From Chondrosia reniformis (Eukaryota > Porifera > Demospongiae > Chondrillida > Chondrillidae): a stretch of DNA of 64,000 nucleotides. Positions 1 through 10,662 of the stretch are shown here, piece after piece. Position numbers and translations under genes: made by a program. Numbering within the stretch: position 1 is the first letter of the stretch; each line of letters starts with the position of its first letter. A model generated the notes under the pieces. The model was given only the letters and a program-made list of their open reading frames with translations. It searched no databases and had not been told where the DNA came from. Where the stretch lies: contig OX359195.1 of the NCBI GenBank assembly GCA_947172415.1, positions 2,232,001-2,296,000 of the forward strand, in the 5' to 3' direction.

Positions 1-35
1 TGTGCATGTGTATATAGTATAGCGGTGACACTCAC

Positions 36-525
36 ATTAGTTCCATAGTTCTGCAAAAGGGAAGGTTCACATAAAGTTGGAACAGTCAAGCAAAGTGATT
101 GAGGTAGAAAATGTGAGTCCTTTCTAAGGATATATATGAAACATGAGAGGAGGTAGCGCTAAATAGAAATAATACCGGTACCACATGAATATAGCTCAGT
201 CCTTAGTGTTCCACTGACTGCACGGCTTCTCTATATCCAACAATGTATTATTCTGACTTGTTGCATTGATCATTTTGAAGTGGAACACTTTAACTCGCTT
301 TGAAAAATTAAAAATTTGATGGATATCAAGTGGATTTCCAAAGTAATCGTAAACACCATAGTGCTTGTTTCCACTTCTGAGGGCATCCACCATCTGATGT
401 AAATTCTCTACGCATTCCTTCCTGTAATTTTCCTCTCCACTTGTGTGTCTGACTTGAAGCAGTGCTAGCATCAGTAAGCATACAGTAAAGGTAGAAGATA
501 GAGGACACTTCAGAGTAGTCATCAT
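36..525 (-). pseudogene. Receptor copy 1, exon 1 only (exon 2 lies before the window)
   Basis: This is the first exon of the 7TM receptor-like family. It opens with a signal peptide (start codon at 522-520, aligned with the other copies, or 525) and keeps the HTSGEEN cleavage region and the NATSQNNT glycosylation block. It ends at a GTGAGT donor (complement of 30-35). Two lesions are visible. The Cys codon of the NTKDCDIF segment has become TGA near position 196. An ATAT insertion near 130-135 shifts the frame before the RKD motif. The second exon would lie to the left of position 1, so the rest of this copy cannot be judged. I am confident of the family and of the stop. Confidence 0.75.
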
Positions 526-1640
526 AGCACTTTAATCAGCTGCAGAGATGGACAATTAACAAAAAATTAAAGAATTAACAGGCTAGCTGTGGTTTTATTT
601 ACCACGTGAATATACACTGTGCTATATTGGTAATGGCACACATTTATTTATGCTAGGACTTGTGAGTAAAGAATTGCTTATTATATTTTTCGTTTCATCA
701 TTTGGTTATTAATTATAAAATTAAAGTGTGTGTAATCATGGATTCTATACGTACATAATAAGATTTGTTACACCAAGTATGTAGTATGTATTACAGTTGC
801 GTATATATGTTGACTATATATCTGAATTTCATTATCCATTAGGATATATATTCAACCTACATAGTTAGCAGCTAAATAATATTAAAGGTAGAGATGGTTT
901 GCCATAATAAATGGAACGAAAAACAAGCTCATATTAGGTTTAATCAGCTTGAATTGAAGAGCATAATGTTGGTACCTATCATTTAAATTTAAGGAAAATT
1001 TCTTACCTATTGATCAGGCTCTTTTTGAAAATAGCAATTTTGAGTGTAATTTCACTTTCTTCCAGTGTTACCAGTTGAATATGTATATATATATATATAA
1101 TGTATATGTATCTTCTTACCATGCATATATACACTGTATAGTGTATATATATACTGTATGGTGATGCCTTTTGCACGGACGGTCTTGACTTGGTCACATT
1201 AAACATATACGTATGTACTTAAAATTGATGTTAATCATGCGCTTGCAAAGTTCCACTATCACACTCAACGACATACAATCCATTAGTTTTCATCCCATAC
1301 ATGTAGAAAAATAACTCATTCAAACTTTTAAAGTTTACAAACGTAGACCTTTTCAGTAAAGGTTAGCAGTTTCAAAGGTATATATATACGTACGTATTTA
1401 GCTAGCATTTCAATTTTATCTAGGAACTATATGTTTATAACACCAACTACTGCCTATATAAGTCAATTTAGCTGAATTGACTCATTGTTTAAAATGTTGA
1501 AGAAGGTGTATATTTGTATTTTAAAACACATACACATATGGAGTATTCAATGAATTCTAAGTTATAAGCTTGTGACTAAAAATGATATTTCATGTACATA
1601 CGTATATTTATTTAATCTGGAACTATAAATATTGTGCATG
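526..1640. other. AT-rich spacer, gamma/delta-like
   Basis: No gene is supported here. The part next to copy 1 matches the conserved 5' flank of the other receptor exons. From about 930 it matches the spacers at 28.0 kb, 51.7 kb and 59.1 kb, including TTTAATCAGCTT, a GTTACCAG block and a short TATATG-type simple repeat at 1081-1110. The MRI1 fragment found at the equivalent place in gamma units is absent. Confidence 0.5.
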
Positions 1641-1881
1641 AAAAATCTAAGATACCATTTTCCTACATGCTATGCCTATTCTGTTAAAAGAGCCTATAGG
1701 GGAACTAAACCTGAAGAGAGCTTTGGATGAAGATACAGGAGTCTTTTCTTCCTTCTTTTCCCTTCTTTCATTTCTTCTCCACTGGGTCAGACAGCCGTTT
1801 CTGGGAATTTCACCCTTCATCAGTGATCCTGGGAGTCTCTGTCTTTTTCTTTGTCTTGATCTTCTGTGAATCCTTGGCATG
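1641..1881. mobile_element. About 240-bp insertion flanked by GCATG
   Basis: Compared with the matching spacers near 28.71 kb and 52.34 kb, this copy carries about 240 extra bases between two GCATG pentamers (1636-1640 and 1877-1881), which fits a 5-bp target duplication. The insert is much less AT-rich than its surroundings and purine-rich on the minus strand. No terminal inverted repeat or coding similarity was recognised, so its class is unknown. Confidence 0.4.
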
Positions 1882-2207
1882 TTTAATATAACTTCAAGTA
1901 AATGGGTTTGAGAAATACGGTATATAATATAATATGGTATTTTTCAAGCTCATTTAATAATAATTGGACCATGCAATGGACATGCTATTCTTCACTGTAT
2001 AATAAAAAGTATAATATTTAGGAAGAAAGGTATTATACGTACATATGAATCAGATACATATTAATGGATATATACGTATACTAGTAGTGTATCCCATTGC
2101 CACAAAATCCTTAATGCATAATTAGTATGTATATATATGTTGCATAATTGCTTCCATATATAAAGGTTCACACAAACACTAATATATTGACTTGCGATTG
2201 ATTATGA
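1882..2207. other. Spacer downstream of receptor copy 2
   Basis: This AT-rich spacer is shared with the sequence just 3' of receptor copies 5, 6, 10 and 11, for example the GTATCCCATTGCCACAAAA block. It probably contains the 3' untranslated region of copy 2. No gene is visible. Confidence 0.4.
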
Positions 2208-3998
2208 TCAGTATGGTAACATGCCCACATCCTCCCTTCTTTCATCTTCATTATTATCATCATCACCTGCTTCATACCAATCCTTCACCTTCTTCTTCCC
2301 AAAATAACCAAGAGCAGCCACTAACAAGGTTGATATTACATACTCCATCAGCTTGGTGCTGTCAAAGAGAGGTGACACATCCTTGTAATGGTTCAATAAG
2401 GCAGTTACATACAGTGACATACCTGTAAAAATGAACACTATAGCAATGCAAAAGAAGATAGTTGCATGGTTGCTACAAATGCAACAAGTTTTAGGATGTC
2501 TCAACATCAGATACACTTCATGTAGAATGACTACAATTGCTGCTAGTTGTAAAATGTAGCAGAAACTGTAAGTTACAGCTTCTAAGGGTGATTTAATAAA
2601 GTATATTCCAAGATACACAATGGCTACTCCAAACACCTGAATACTATAGACCCAACCCGCCCATCCAAGGGATATTGCATGACACCTGATCACTCTCCTC
2701 AATCTTGTGGATATTTGCTGCTGGTTATTAGATGACTCATTAGTTAATTTGTTTATTTTACCATAAATAAGTGGATATTGACCTATGAAGCTAATGAACA
2801 TAAACACAGCAATTATGAGAGCAATCACACAGTCCGGAAGGAAAATATCGGGATAGTATTCTTCATGTGACATCAAAATTACAGTACACTATAGGTTGCT
2901 CCAAGAATAATAACAAATAAGTAAAAGAAGGAAGCACCAACTAAAGAGTTTCACTTCCGTTCTTTTTTGTCTCTTTTGACTCTGATTAAGAATAAAAATT
3001 AAAATTTTATTCTCACTTCTGATGACTTGTATAATTAGCAAATTTCCAAGAAGTATTATACCAAGAATAACAATATTCTTTGCAAGAGTGAAGGTCCATA
3101 TTCGAGGAATATTTGTTACATGAAAAGGTGTAAGTGTAGTCAATGATATTCCATATGGCTTTCCCTCATGCCACATTGGCACATATCGAAAGAACACTCC
3201 TTGTGAGTCATTCATCACCTTTTTAATAGAAAATATTATATATTACTTATAATGAAAATGCCTACTCGTGCATATTTAATAATAATAAAGGAATATTAAT
3301 CCTGTATATTTTACATAAATGTCAAATGAAATTACCTATATATTAAAATTAATAGTTCAATAATAATATTCAATTTGTGATTAATTCTTTTATAAAAGAA
3401 TTTAGCCAACAAAAGTGAATATAGTCTCTAGCTGTAATATAATTGTATCAAGTGATATGGCGTATAGCTAGGGCACAAGTTGTGCATGTGTATATAGCAT
3501 AGTGGTGACACTCACATTAACTCCAAAGTTCTGCAAAAGAGAAGGTTGACATAAAGTTGGAACAGTTAAGCAAAGCGATTGAGGTAGAAAATGTGAGTCC
3601 TTTTTGAAGAAATGAAACATGAGAGGAGGTAGCATTAAATAGAAATAATAGCGGTACCACACAAATATATCACAGTCCTTAGTGTTCCTCTGACAGCACG
3701 GCTTCTCTATATCCAACACTGTATCATTCTGACTTGTTGCATTGATCATTTTGAAGTGGAACACTTTGACTCGCTTTGAAAAATTAAAAATTTGATGGAT
3801 GTCCAGTGGATTTCCAAAGTAATCGTAAATACCATAGTGCTTGTTTCCACTTCTGAGGGCATCCACCATCTGATGTAAATTCTCAACGCAATCCTTTTTG
3901 TAATTTTCCTCTCCACTTGTGTGTCTGACTTGAAGCAGTGCTAGAATCAGTACGTAGAAAGTAAAGGTAGAATATAGAGGACACTTCAGAGAAGTCAT
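2208..3998 (-). pseudogene. Receptor copy 2 (alpha type), single premature stop
   Basis: This is a two-exon member of the 7TM receptor-like family. Exon 1 is 3998-3516 and intact: signal peptide, HTSGEEN, sequons NFS, NAT and NDT, and Cys residues in KPCC, KDC, SLCL and TLC. It stops at a GTGAGT donor. Exon 2 is 3218-2208, after a TTAAAAAG acceptor. The frames join in phase 0. Exon 2 keeps one frame throughout, except that the Gln of the SNLQC motif at the end of TM2 is TAG (2889-2891), which would remove TM3-TM7. The start of exon 2 has the alpha-type segment VPMWHEGKPYG and NIPRIWTF instead of EPLWYEG and NIPSRWTF. Only copy 11 shares this. A sequencing error at one base would restore it, but the simplest reading is a pseudogene. 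Confidence 0.8.
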
Positions 3999-4947
3999 AA
4001 TGGCACTTTAATCAGCTGCAGAGATGGACAATTAACAAAAAACATTTAAGAATTAACAGGCTAGCTGTGGTTGCATTCACCTTATACACTGTGCTATATT
4101 GATAATGGCACGCATTTATTTATGCTAGCACTACCGAAAAAAGAATTGTTTATTATATTTTTCATTTCATCATTTGGTTACTAAAATTACAGTGTGTGTA
4201 ATCATGGATTCTATACGTACATACGTAGTAAGATTTGTTATTATATACATTAATACACCAAGTATGTAGTATATATTACAGTTGCGTATATAGGTTGACT
4301 ATATTATATAGGTTAATTTCATTTTCTATTATGATAATAGACTTGTAAAGGGAATAGACTTGGTGGAAATTGAAATGGGAATAGACGTGGCGGTTTTGAA
4401 ATAAGAATAGACATATATGGTATACAGAAATTTTAAGGCTGCTGACTAGTATTACTTCTCAAGTATATGGACGTAACTAACTTATCTTTAGAGGTTTCAC
4501 TTTGTTACTCCTGTTTAATTGATAATGCGTAGCAGTCTTATGGCTAACCAATAGTTGGTCCAAATAATGTTCTCCTACAAAAGTTATGTAATAACTGTAT
4601 AGTTTATCAGCAAAAGTGTTCATTTGAGATGAGAGATGTGTCTTGTGTGGTATAAGTTCAAATGGTCGATCTTTATGACCAGTCCAATCCATTTAATTAT
4701 TAGAGAGCGCTCTGCTCATTCACTGTTCTCTCATATCAACTGGTATGTAGAGACTGGAAGTGCTGTCTCATTTCCATGTACAGTTATTCCCACCTGCACA
4801 ATGTTTACATCATGTCAACAACCTTGTTCTGAGCAGAAGACATTTATTGTTACATCCACTCAATGGTGACTTCATATTTCAGTTGACACATTTGTATAGT
4901 GTATTCTCATGTGTATATCACATCTCTGTTATGTGTAGTGTATACAG
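3999..4947. other. Divergent intergenic region between receptor copy 2 and the LRR fragment
   Basis: This region is conserved in every unit that has an LRR fragment. It holds the receptor 5' flank on the minus strand and, at about 4325-4415, four spaced AATAGAC motifs resembling a decayed minisatellite. Further right are short open stretches on both strands that contain stops in some copies, so I do not call a gene. Confidence 0.45.
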
Positions 4948-5650
4948 GAAGGTCTCACTGATCTTGTAGAATGTGGAGTTGGACAGTGCAAGACACTCAG
5001 GAAGGTCACCATGGGAGCTGGTAGACATCAAACACTGTCCTCCAATATATTGAAGGGAATGATCCAGAATCCTTCATTGGAACAAGTTCAACTGAAGGGA
5101 TGTGACTTGGAAGGTAAGTTCTATAACTTTATGTACAGAATGTATTGCCTATGGATTTCAGAGGTTTCATCAGCTATGAGGATCATGTACTTGCAGGATA
5201 TCACTAAAGAAAATGTTTTGACATCAGTTGAACAATCTGTCAAGGAGAACACTACACTAGAGAGGTTGAAGTGAGTAGTGCATGGAGTACAAGGAACTGG
5301 AGGAATTTTCAGAGAGCATTCTAAAGGGAGCAGCATCCAGTCAGAATCTCAGAAAGTTGGAACTGTGGATGGATAAAAAATACAAAGAATATGCTCCTAA
5401 ACAGGAAGTGATTGATAATGTAAGAAAAGTCAACAATAAATTGAGACTTATTGTTCACTTAGGTAAGTGGATGTCTTTCATCATCTGTTGTACATGTAGT
5501 TAGTAATTTGATTTGCTAATTTCAATCCAAATAGTGTCACATGTGGACTGTTATTTATATGAATACATTATACATGATGTTACATAACTTGCATGTAATT
5601 CTTCTCTTTTTGTCTTTTCAGGACTTCATCTCTTGACTGTTATTTTTTAA
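4948..5650 (+). pseudogene. LRR-gene 3' fragment (alpha unit 1)
   Basis: This is a decayed 3' part of a gene with ribonuclease-inhibitor-type leucine-rich repeats, the kind found in NLR proteins. Exon a (4948-5113) follows a TATACAG acceptor and encodes CKTLRKVTMG and NPSLEQVQLKGC before a GTAAGT donor. Exon b starts at 5197 after TTGCAG and encodes NVLTSVEQSVKENTTLERL. The next repeat, SESILKGAASSQNLRKLEL, follows about 50 nt later but in a shifted frame, because TTGGAAG has become TTGAAG near 5268. Exon c ends at a GTAAGT donor at 5463. Exon d (5622-5650) after TTTTCAG adds a short tail and a TAA stop. There is no NACHT or effector domain upstream. All copies share the LRR frameshift, so it predates the amplification. 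Confidence 0.65.
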
Positions 5651-5729
5651 AACATTAAATTTTATTGTTTGTACTGAATCTGTTGTCAGACATTTTATAA
5701 GTTGTTGAATATCAAATAACCTTTACACT

Positions 5730-6130
5730 TAACTGTTAACAGAGAAAAGAATCGGTTGCTGTAAAGGAACTGATTTAGAGAGTGCTGTACTGTCCCTTCA
5801 GTCTCCTAGCAACTATGTAGTCCCATGTGGGTGGAGGGTCTACCTCGTATGGACTCCCACTGGTACACCTTGCTCAATAAGCTGGATGTCTTCTCATCAT
5901 CAATGAGTACCTCCTCAGGAGGAATATTCCATGGCATGGAAGTTAGTTTTCTGCTGTAGCGATGCCATCTGAAGAACATGGCCTATAGCTATCTCTTCAC
6001 AAAGTTCCTTCTTCTCATCCTTTGTCAGCTTTGAAACAATCTTGAACAAGTGACTCTATCCAGGTTGCCCCTCAAATCTGCTCCATCTCCCTCAAGCAGT
6101 CTATAGCTATGACATGTATTAACGTCTGTC
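5730..6130 (-). pseudogene. Unassigned minus-strand coding remnant (alpha unit 1)
   Basis: Two blocks of minus-strand reading frame lie here, one base out of register. The upstream block contains KLTKDEKKELCEEI. The downstream block contains NIPPEEVLIDDEKTSSL and VYQWESIRGRPSTHMG, ending in TAG. The second block also reads open in the diverged delta units, where the changes are conservative (K to R, S to A). That suggests it was once a real exon. I do not recognise the protein. It lies just 3' of the ADAR remnant on the same strand but does not look like ADAR. Confidence 0.35.
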
Positions 6131-6327
6131 TATATAGCTAGATAAACTCGTGATCAAGGTGTTGTATTGCATGATTCCCTTAAAGTAAATGAAAATCTAA
6201 GAAAAATCTAAAATGTATGACTTGTCTTTCTAGTATATATAATTTTTTTAGTTCCAAATGATACTGGAGTATATATATAGATCATATATAGAGACGCTGT
6301 TTATATTTGAATATAATAAGAATTGAA

Positions 6328-7420
6328 GGTGTTTCAAATTGACTTGTTTCTCTCGACTTTCTCATCCACTTTCCAAATCCTATATATCTCTGCAGCTCCA
6401 GCTACGAGAGCCTTAATTTTTTGCCAACTGGTATTCCACTGAACTGGTCCATAACAAGTTTCCAACTTCACAACCATAGATTACATCAGTCTTAGAGGAG
6501 GGAAGTGGCCTGCTACTCCCATCATCAACCATGCAACTCTGCCTCAAGTCTCCTAGTGACCAGTTGATACTGCAGTTGCAAGTTTTTTCAGTGTATCTCC
6601 TCATCTCACACCCCATGGCCAAATGGATGGTTTACCTATTAAGGAATAGCTGTATTAAAGGGTTGGGTAATCCCCAGACCAGCAGCAGACATCCATTGAA
6701 AGATGGCCACATGATGGTGGAGACTGCCCAGTATGAGAGGACATGTATATAGATGGGATGAATGAACCTGCTTATTCCACTTTGCCAACTTAATTGTCAC
6801 TGCGACTCATTTTCCTCATATGACAGGACACTCATGATCATCTCATCCTCTGAAGTGTCTCCTTGTGAGAACTGTGCCTCATCTCCACAGGGGGCAGTGC
6901 TAATGTACAAGTGGAATTAAATATATACCTTCTTTCAGTTGGACTTTGTAAGGAGCAATATATATAAATCTCTTGTGGTTGCCATGTGGATAGAATTCCA
7001 ATTGTTGATAAAAGAATCTACATAATTAATAATTGCCTAGCAACCACTTCTGCAGGGGCTACTGTTCCCCGCAAACTCAACTTGTCTCCTTCCACACATT
7101 TAGTGCCTGTTCCTATGGTAACTACAGTGGGCGTGGCATTGTCAGAGAAGGTCATCACAAACCCAGCCACCATCTTTCTCCCAGGTTGAGCAATGGGGAG
7201 ACTGGCTGAGAGGCGACTGCATTTCTGGTGTATCAACATTGACATGTGGGCCACAAACAAGACAGAAAATTTCGAAGGTTAGGGTCTGGCACAGGCAGAC
7301 ACTCCTGGCAGCCATCTTGCTGTAGGGAGCACTAGCACTGTATCCTTTGCAGGGCCAGATCAGCAACTTTGAAGTATAGCACTCTCCCAACTTGACTGCC
7401 ACCGCCCACCGCTTAAGCAT
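6328..7420 (-). pseudogene. ADAR-like deaminase pseudogene (alpha unit 1)
   Basis: ADAR enzymes convert adenosine to inosine in double-stranded RNA. Reading the minus strand, this remnant shows the end of a dsRNA-binding domain (AVKLGE, near 7385-7405), then a deaminase start with RKMVAGFVM and VVTIGTGTKCVEGDKLSLRG (7235-7060). The zinc/catalytic HAE motif should follow but here reads A-P-A-E (7048-7059). The second zinc motif is preserved as FHLYISTAPCGDEAQF (about 6870-6918). Further on come KLAKWN, ILGSLHH, SINWSLGD, EYQLAK and a C-terminus IGFGKWMRKSRETSQFE (near 6335-6390), which aligns well with the ADAR end. These pieces are in several frames with stops. It is non-functional as a deaminase, and the family call is strong because the motifs occur in the right order. 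Confidence 0.8.
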
Positions 7421-7496
7421 TCCAGCCTTTTAATTTGTCAGTATAGATCCTGTGGAGGATATATATATATTGACTACATACATATACTTTTACATA

Positions 7497-7588
7497 CTGT
7501 GGAACCTCTCTATAACGGACACTTTGCGAACTGAAAGGGAGAGAGAGGTTTCTGCTATTTGGGGAGTCCGTTATAGGAGGTTCCACTG
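7497..7588. mobile_element. Pogo-like MITE (copy 1)
   Basis: A 92-bp element whose ends form an inverted repeat, (C)TGTGGAACCTCTCTATAACG and the complementary CGTTATAGGAGGTTCCACTG, flanked by TA. The ends resemble Tc1/mariner-superfamily pogo/Tigger termini (CAGTGGAACC). It is too short to code for anything. The left end carries a base change relative to the copies at 33.9 and 40.5 kb. Confidence 0.65.
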
Positions 7589-8537
7589 TATATATATGAT
7601 TGTCTAATTCTGCCGAAAAATTATACCTGTGCACGAGGAGTTTTAAATCTTACTATAGGAATAAATAAAACCTAAGGCCAAATATAAGTTCCTTGGACTA
7701 AATAGGAGACTAAATAGGAATATTTATATATGTCCTTGGAGGCACTGGTGACATGATTGGAGAATTATAGTTTATTTACGTATATGCACTCCTGTATGTA
7801 CTGTATGATGATGGCTGTTGCATGGATGATATCACTTTGTCACATTAAACATGTAATTAAAATTGATGTTTAGCACTTGCAAAGTTTCCATTATCACACT
7901 CACACAATCCATGTACTTCATCCCATGTAGAGAAACTACTCATTTAATCATATACGAACGTATAGACCTTAAAGTTTTCAGTAAAGGTTATATAAATATA
8001 GCCGTTAAAAGGTATCTGGCATTTCAATTTCATATAGGAACTGTTCATAATAACAACTACTGCCTAAATAATTGTAAATTCAACTCAATTTACTCATTGT
8101 CAAAATAATTTCATTATAAAACGGTGATGGTAAATTTGTATTTTAAAACACATACACATAGTATTCCATGAATTCTTAAGTTATAAGCTTGTGATTTAAC
8201 TTTCAGTTTGAGTGAAATAATATTTCATGTACTTATGGGTACATGTGTTCATTTAATCTGGAGCTAAAATATTGCGCATGTTTAATTTTTTATATATGAA
8301 TTTGAGGTATACAGTTAAGATCAAACAATTCGAAGCACGTACAATTAATCCTAAAAGCATAGTATATACGTATACATATATAGTAAATTTGAACTTCACT
8401 GTACAAAGTACGTATATACGTAAACGTATTTAGAAAGAAAGGTATCAAATGAAAAGGATTTATAAAGCTACTTACAGTACGTAATTATTGCATAATTGTT
8501 TCCATAAAGTTTCACACACACTAATATATTAACCTGA
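7589..8537. other. AT-rich spacer before receptor copy 3
   Basis: Shared almost base for base with 33958-34957 and 40593-41588. No coding feature is supported. It contains several TACGTA-type palindromes and presumably the 3' end of receptor copy 3. Confidence 0.4.
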
Positions 8538-9812
8538 TCAGTATAATAACATGCCCACATCCTCCCTCCTTTTATCTTCATTATTATCATCACCTGCTTC
8601 ATACCAATCCTTCATTTTCTTCTTCCCAAAGTAACCAAGACCAGCCACTAACAAGGTTGATATTGCATACTCCATCAACTTGGTGCTATCAAAGAGAGGT
8701 GACACATCCTTGTAATGGTTCAACAAGGCAGTAACATACAGCGACATGCCTGTAAAAATGAACACTATAGCAATGCAGAAGAAGATAGTTGCATGGTTGC
8801 TACAAATGCAACAATTCTTAGGATGTCTCAACATCAGATACACTTCATGTACAATGACTACAATTGCTGCTAGTTGCAAAATGTAGCAGAAACTGTAAGT
8901 TACAACTTCTAAGGGTTGGTGTATAAACCATATTCCAAGATACACAATGGCTACTCCAAACATCTGAATACTATAGACCGGACCCGCCCATCCAAGGGAT
9001 ATTGCATGACATCTGATCACCCTTCTCCATCTTGGAGGTATTTGCTGCTGGTTATTAAATGACTCATTAAGTAATTTGTTTATTTTGCCATAAATAAGTG
9101 GATATTGACCTATAAAACTAATGAACATAAACACTTCAATTATGAGAGCAATCACACAGTCCGGAAGGAAAATATCGGGATAATATTCTTCATATGACAT
9201 CAGAAATACAGTACATTGTAGGTTGCTCCAAGAATAATAATTAATAATTAAAAGAAAGAAGCACCAAGTAAAGAGTTTGACTTTAGTTATTCTTTTTTGT
9301 CTCTTTTGACTCTGCTTCAGAATAAAAATAAAAATTTTATTTTCACTTCTGATGACTTGTATCACTAGCAAATTTCCAAGAAGTATTATACCAAGAATAA
9401 CAATATTCTTTGCTAGAGTGAAGGTCCATCTTGAAGGAATATTATCTGCTTCAAAAAGAGGTGTAAGCGTAGTCAATGATATTCCATATGGCTTTCCTTC
9501 ATACCACAACGGTTCATATTGAAAGAACACTCCTTGTGAGTCATTCATCACCTTTTTAATAGAAAATAATATTGAAAATGCCTATTCATGCATATTTATT
9601 TATAATAAAGGAATCTTGTATAACATTAAATGTCAAATGAAATTGCCTATATACTGATATAAATTAATAGATTCAATTAATAATATTCAATTTGTGGTTA
9701 TTTTTTATAACAGAATTTAGCCAACAAAAGTGTATAGAATCTCTAGTTATAGTATAATTATATCAAGTGATATATATGGCGTATAGGGATATATTATTAC
9801 AAGTTTTGCATG

Positions 9813-10150
9813 TTGATTATCACATCGATTATTCTGTGGTTGATGGTGGCCAGCGACCCATTGGTTAAGATGGCCCCTCCCACTGGAAATGGGCTGGGTC
9901 TTGATTATCAACTTGTCTGATGAAGTGAATCACCACTAAGAATGTACACTGATTATTTGTTGTAGTTAGTTTAAGAGGGAGAACATGGGAGAGGCATTGC
10001 TGTGGCAGTTGTAGCTCAGTGGCAGAGCAACTGGTGGTTATAACCAGCTGTCCTGGGTTCAATTCCCAGCAATTGCTTCTTTCGTGTTTTTCCCTCTTTA
10101 TGATGTTTCATTGATTATTACTTGTGGTTTGATTATCACATCGATTATTC
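9813..10150. mobile_element. tRNA-related non-autonomous element in the intron of receptor copy 3
   Basis: No other copy has this segment. Its two ends are the same 22-bp sequence (TTGATTATCACATCGATTAT plus TC at 9813-9834 and 10129-10150) in direct orientation. CATG flanks both sides and may be the target duplication. Inside are a tRNA-like fold (10005-10076) and, near 9848-9901, a second stretch with a tRNA-Ser-like A box (TTGGTTAAGATGG). A composite tRNA-derived SINE is the best guess. Terminal direct repeats of this kind are unusual for a SINE, so the class is uncertain. Confidence 0.5.
10005..10076 (+). tRNA. tRNA-like sequence, probably not a functional tRNA
   Basis: It folds as a cloverleaf: a 7-bp acceptor stem (GCAGTTG with CAATTGC), D stem GCTC/GAGC, anticodon stem CTGGT/ACCAG, T stem CTGGG/CCCAG with TTCAATT loop. 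Promoter boxes are good: A box TAGCTCAGTGG and B box GGTTCAATTCC. The anticodon loop GGTTATA lacks the invariant U33 and there is an extra base before the anticodon stem, so no amino acid can be assigned. It is probably the RNA polymerase III head of the surrounding element. Confidence 0.45.
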
Positions 10151-10662
10151 ATGTGCAAATAGTATATTAGTGACACTCACTTTAGCTCCAAAGTTCTGTA
10201 AAAGGGAAGGTTCACATAAAGTTGGAACAGTCAAGCAAAGTGATTGAGGTAGAAATTGTGATTCCTTTTTGAAGATATGAAACATGAGAGGAGGTAGCAC
10301 TAAATAGAAATAATAGCGGTACCACACGAATATATGACAATCCTTAGTGTTCCACTGACAACAGGGCTTCTCTATATCTAATATTGTATTATTCTGACTT
10401 GTTGCATTGATCATTTTGAAGTGGAACACTTTGACTCCAATTGAAAATTAAAAATTTGATGGATGTCCAGTGGATTTCCAAAGTAATCGTAAATACCATA
10501 GTGCTTGTTTCCACTTCTAAGGGCATCCACCATCTGATGTAAATTCTCTACGCAATCCTTCTTGTAATTTTCCTCTCCACTTGTGTGTCTGACTTGAAGC
10601 AGTGCTAGAATCAGTAAGTAGACAATAAAGGTAGAGGGTAGAGGACACTTAAGAGAAGTCAT

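Larger units (their letters stand above)
8538..10662 (-). pseudogene. Receptor copy 3 (beta type), frameshift in exon 1 and intronic insertion
   Basis: Exon 2 (9551-8538) is fully open for 337 codons with all seven membrane helices and the acidic NNEDKRREDVGMLLY end. Exon 1 runs 10662-10181 to a GTGAGT donor, but a T has been lost from a homopolymer just after NFS-equivalent codons near 10440, so the signal peptide and first half are out of frame with the glycosylation and Cys-rich half. The intron (9552-10180) is enlarged by a 338-bp tRNA-related insertion lying about 25 bp from the donor. One base separates this copy from an intact gene, so a sequencing error is possible. Confidence 0.75.

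Noticed and set aside
1003-1206. A 67-codon minus-strand frame rich in Tyr and Ile
   Set aside because: It overlies a TATATG simple repeat and is not kept in related spacers.
5271-5312. A 42-nt mini-intron (GTGAGT to TTTTCAG) between two LRR exons
   Set aside because: The phases do not match, and the delta copies show the same stretch as continuous LRR coding (EVSSAWST), so a one-base deletion explains it better.
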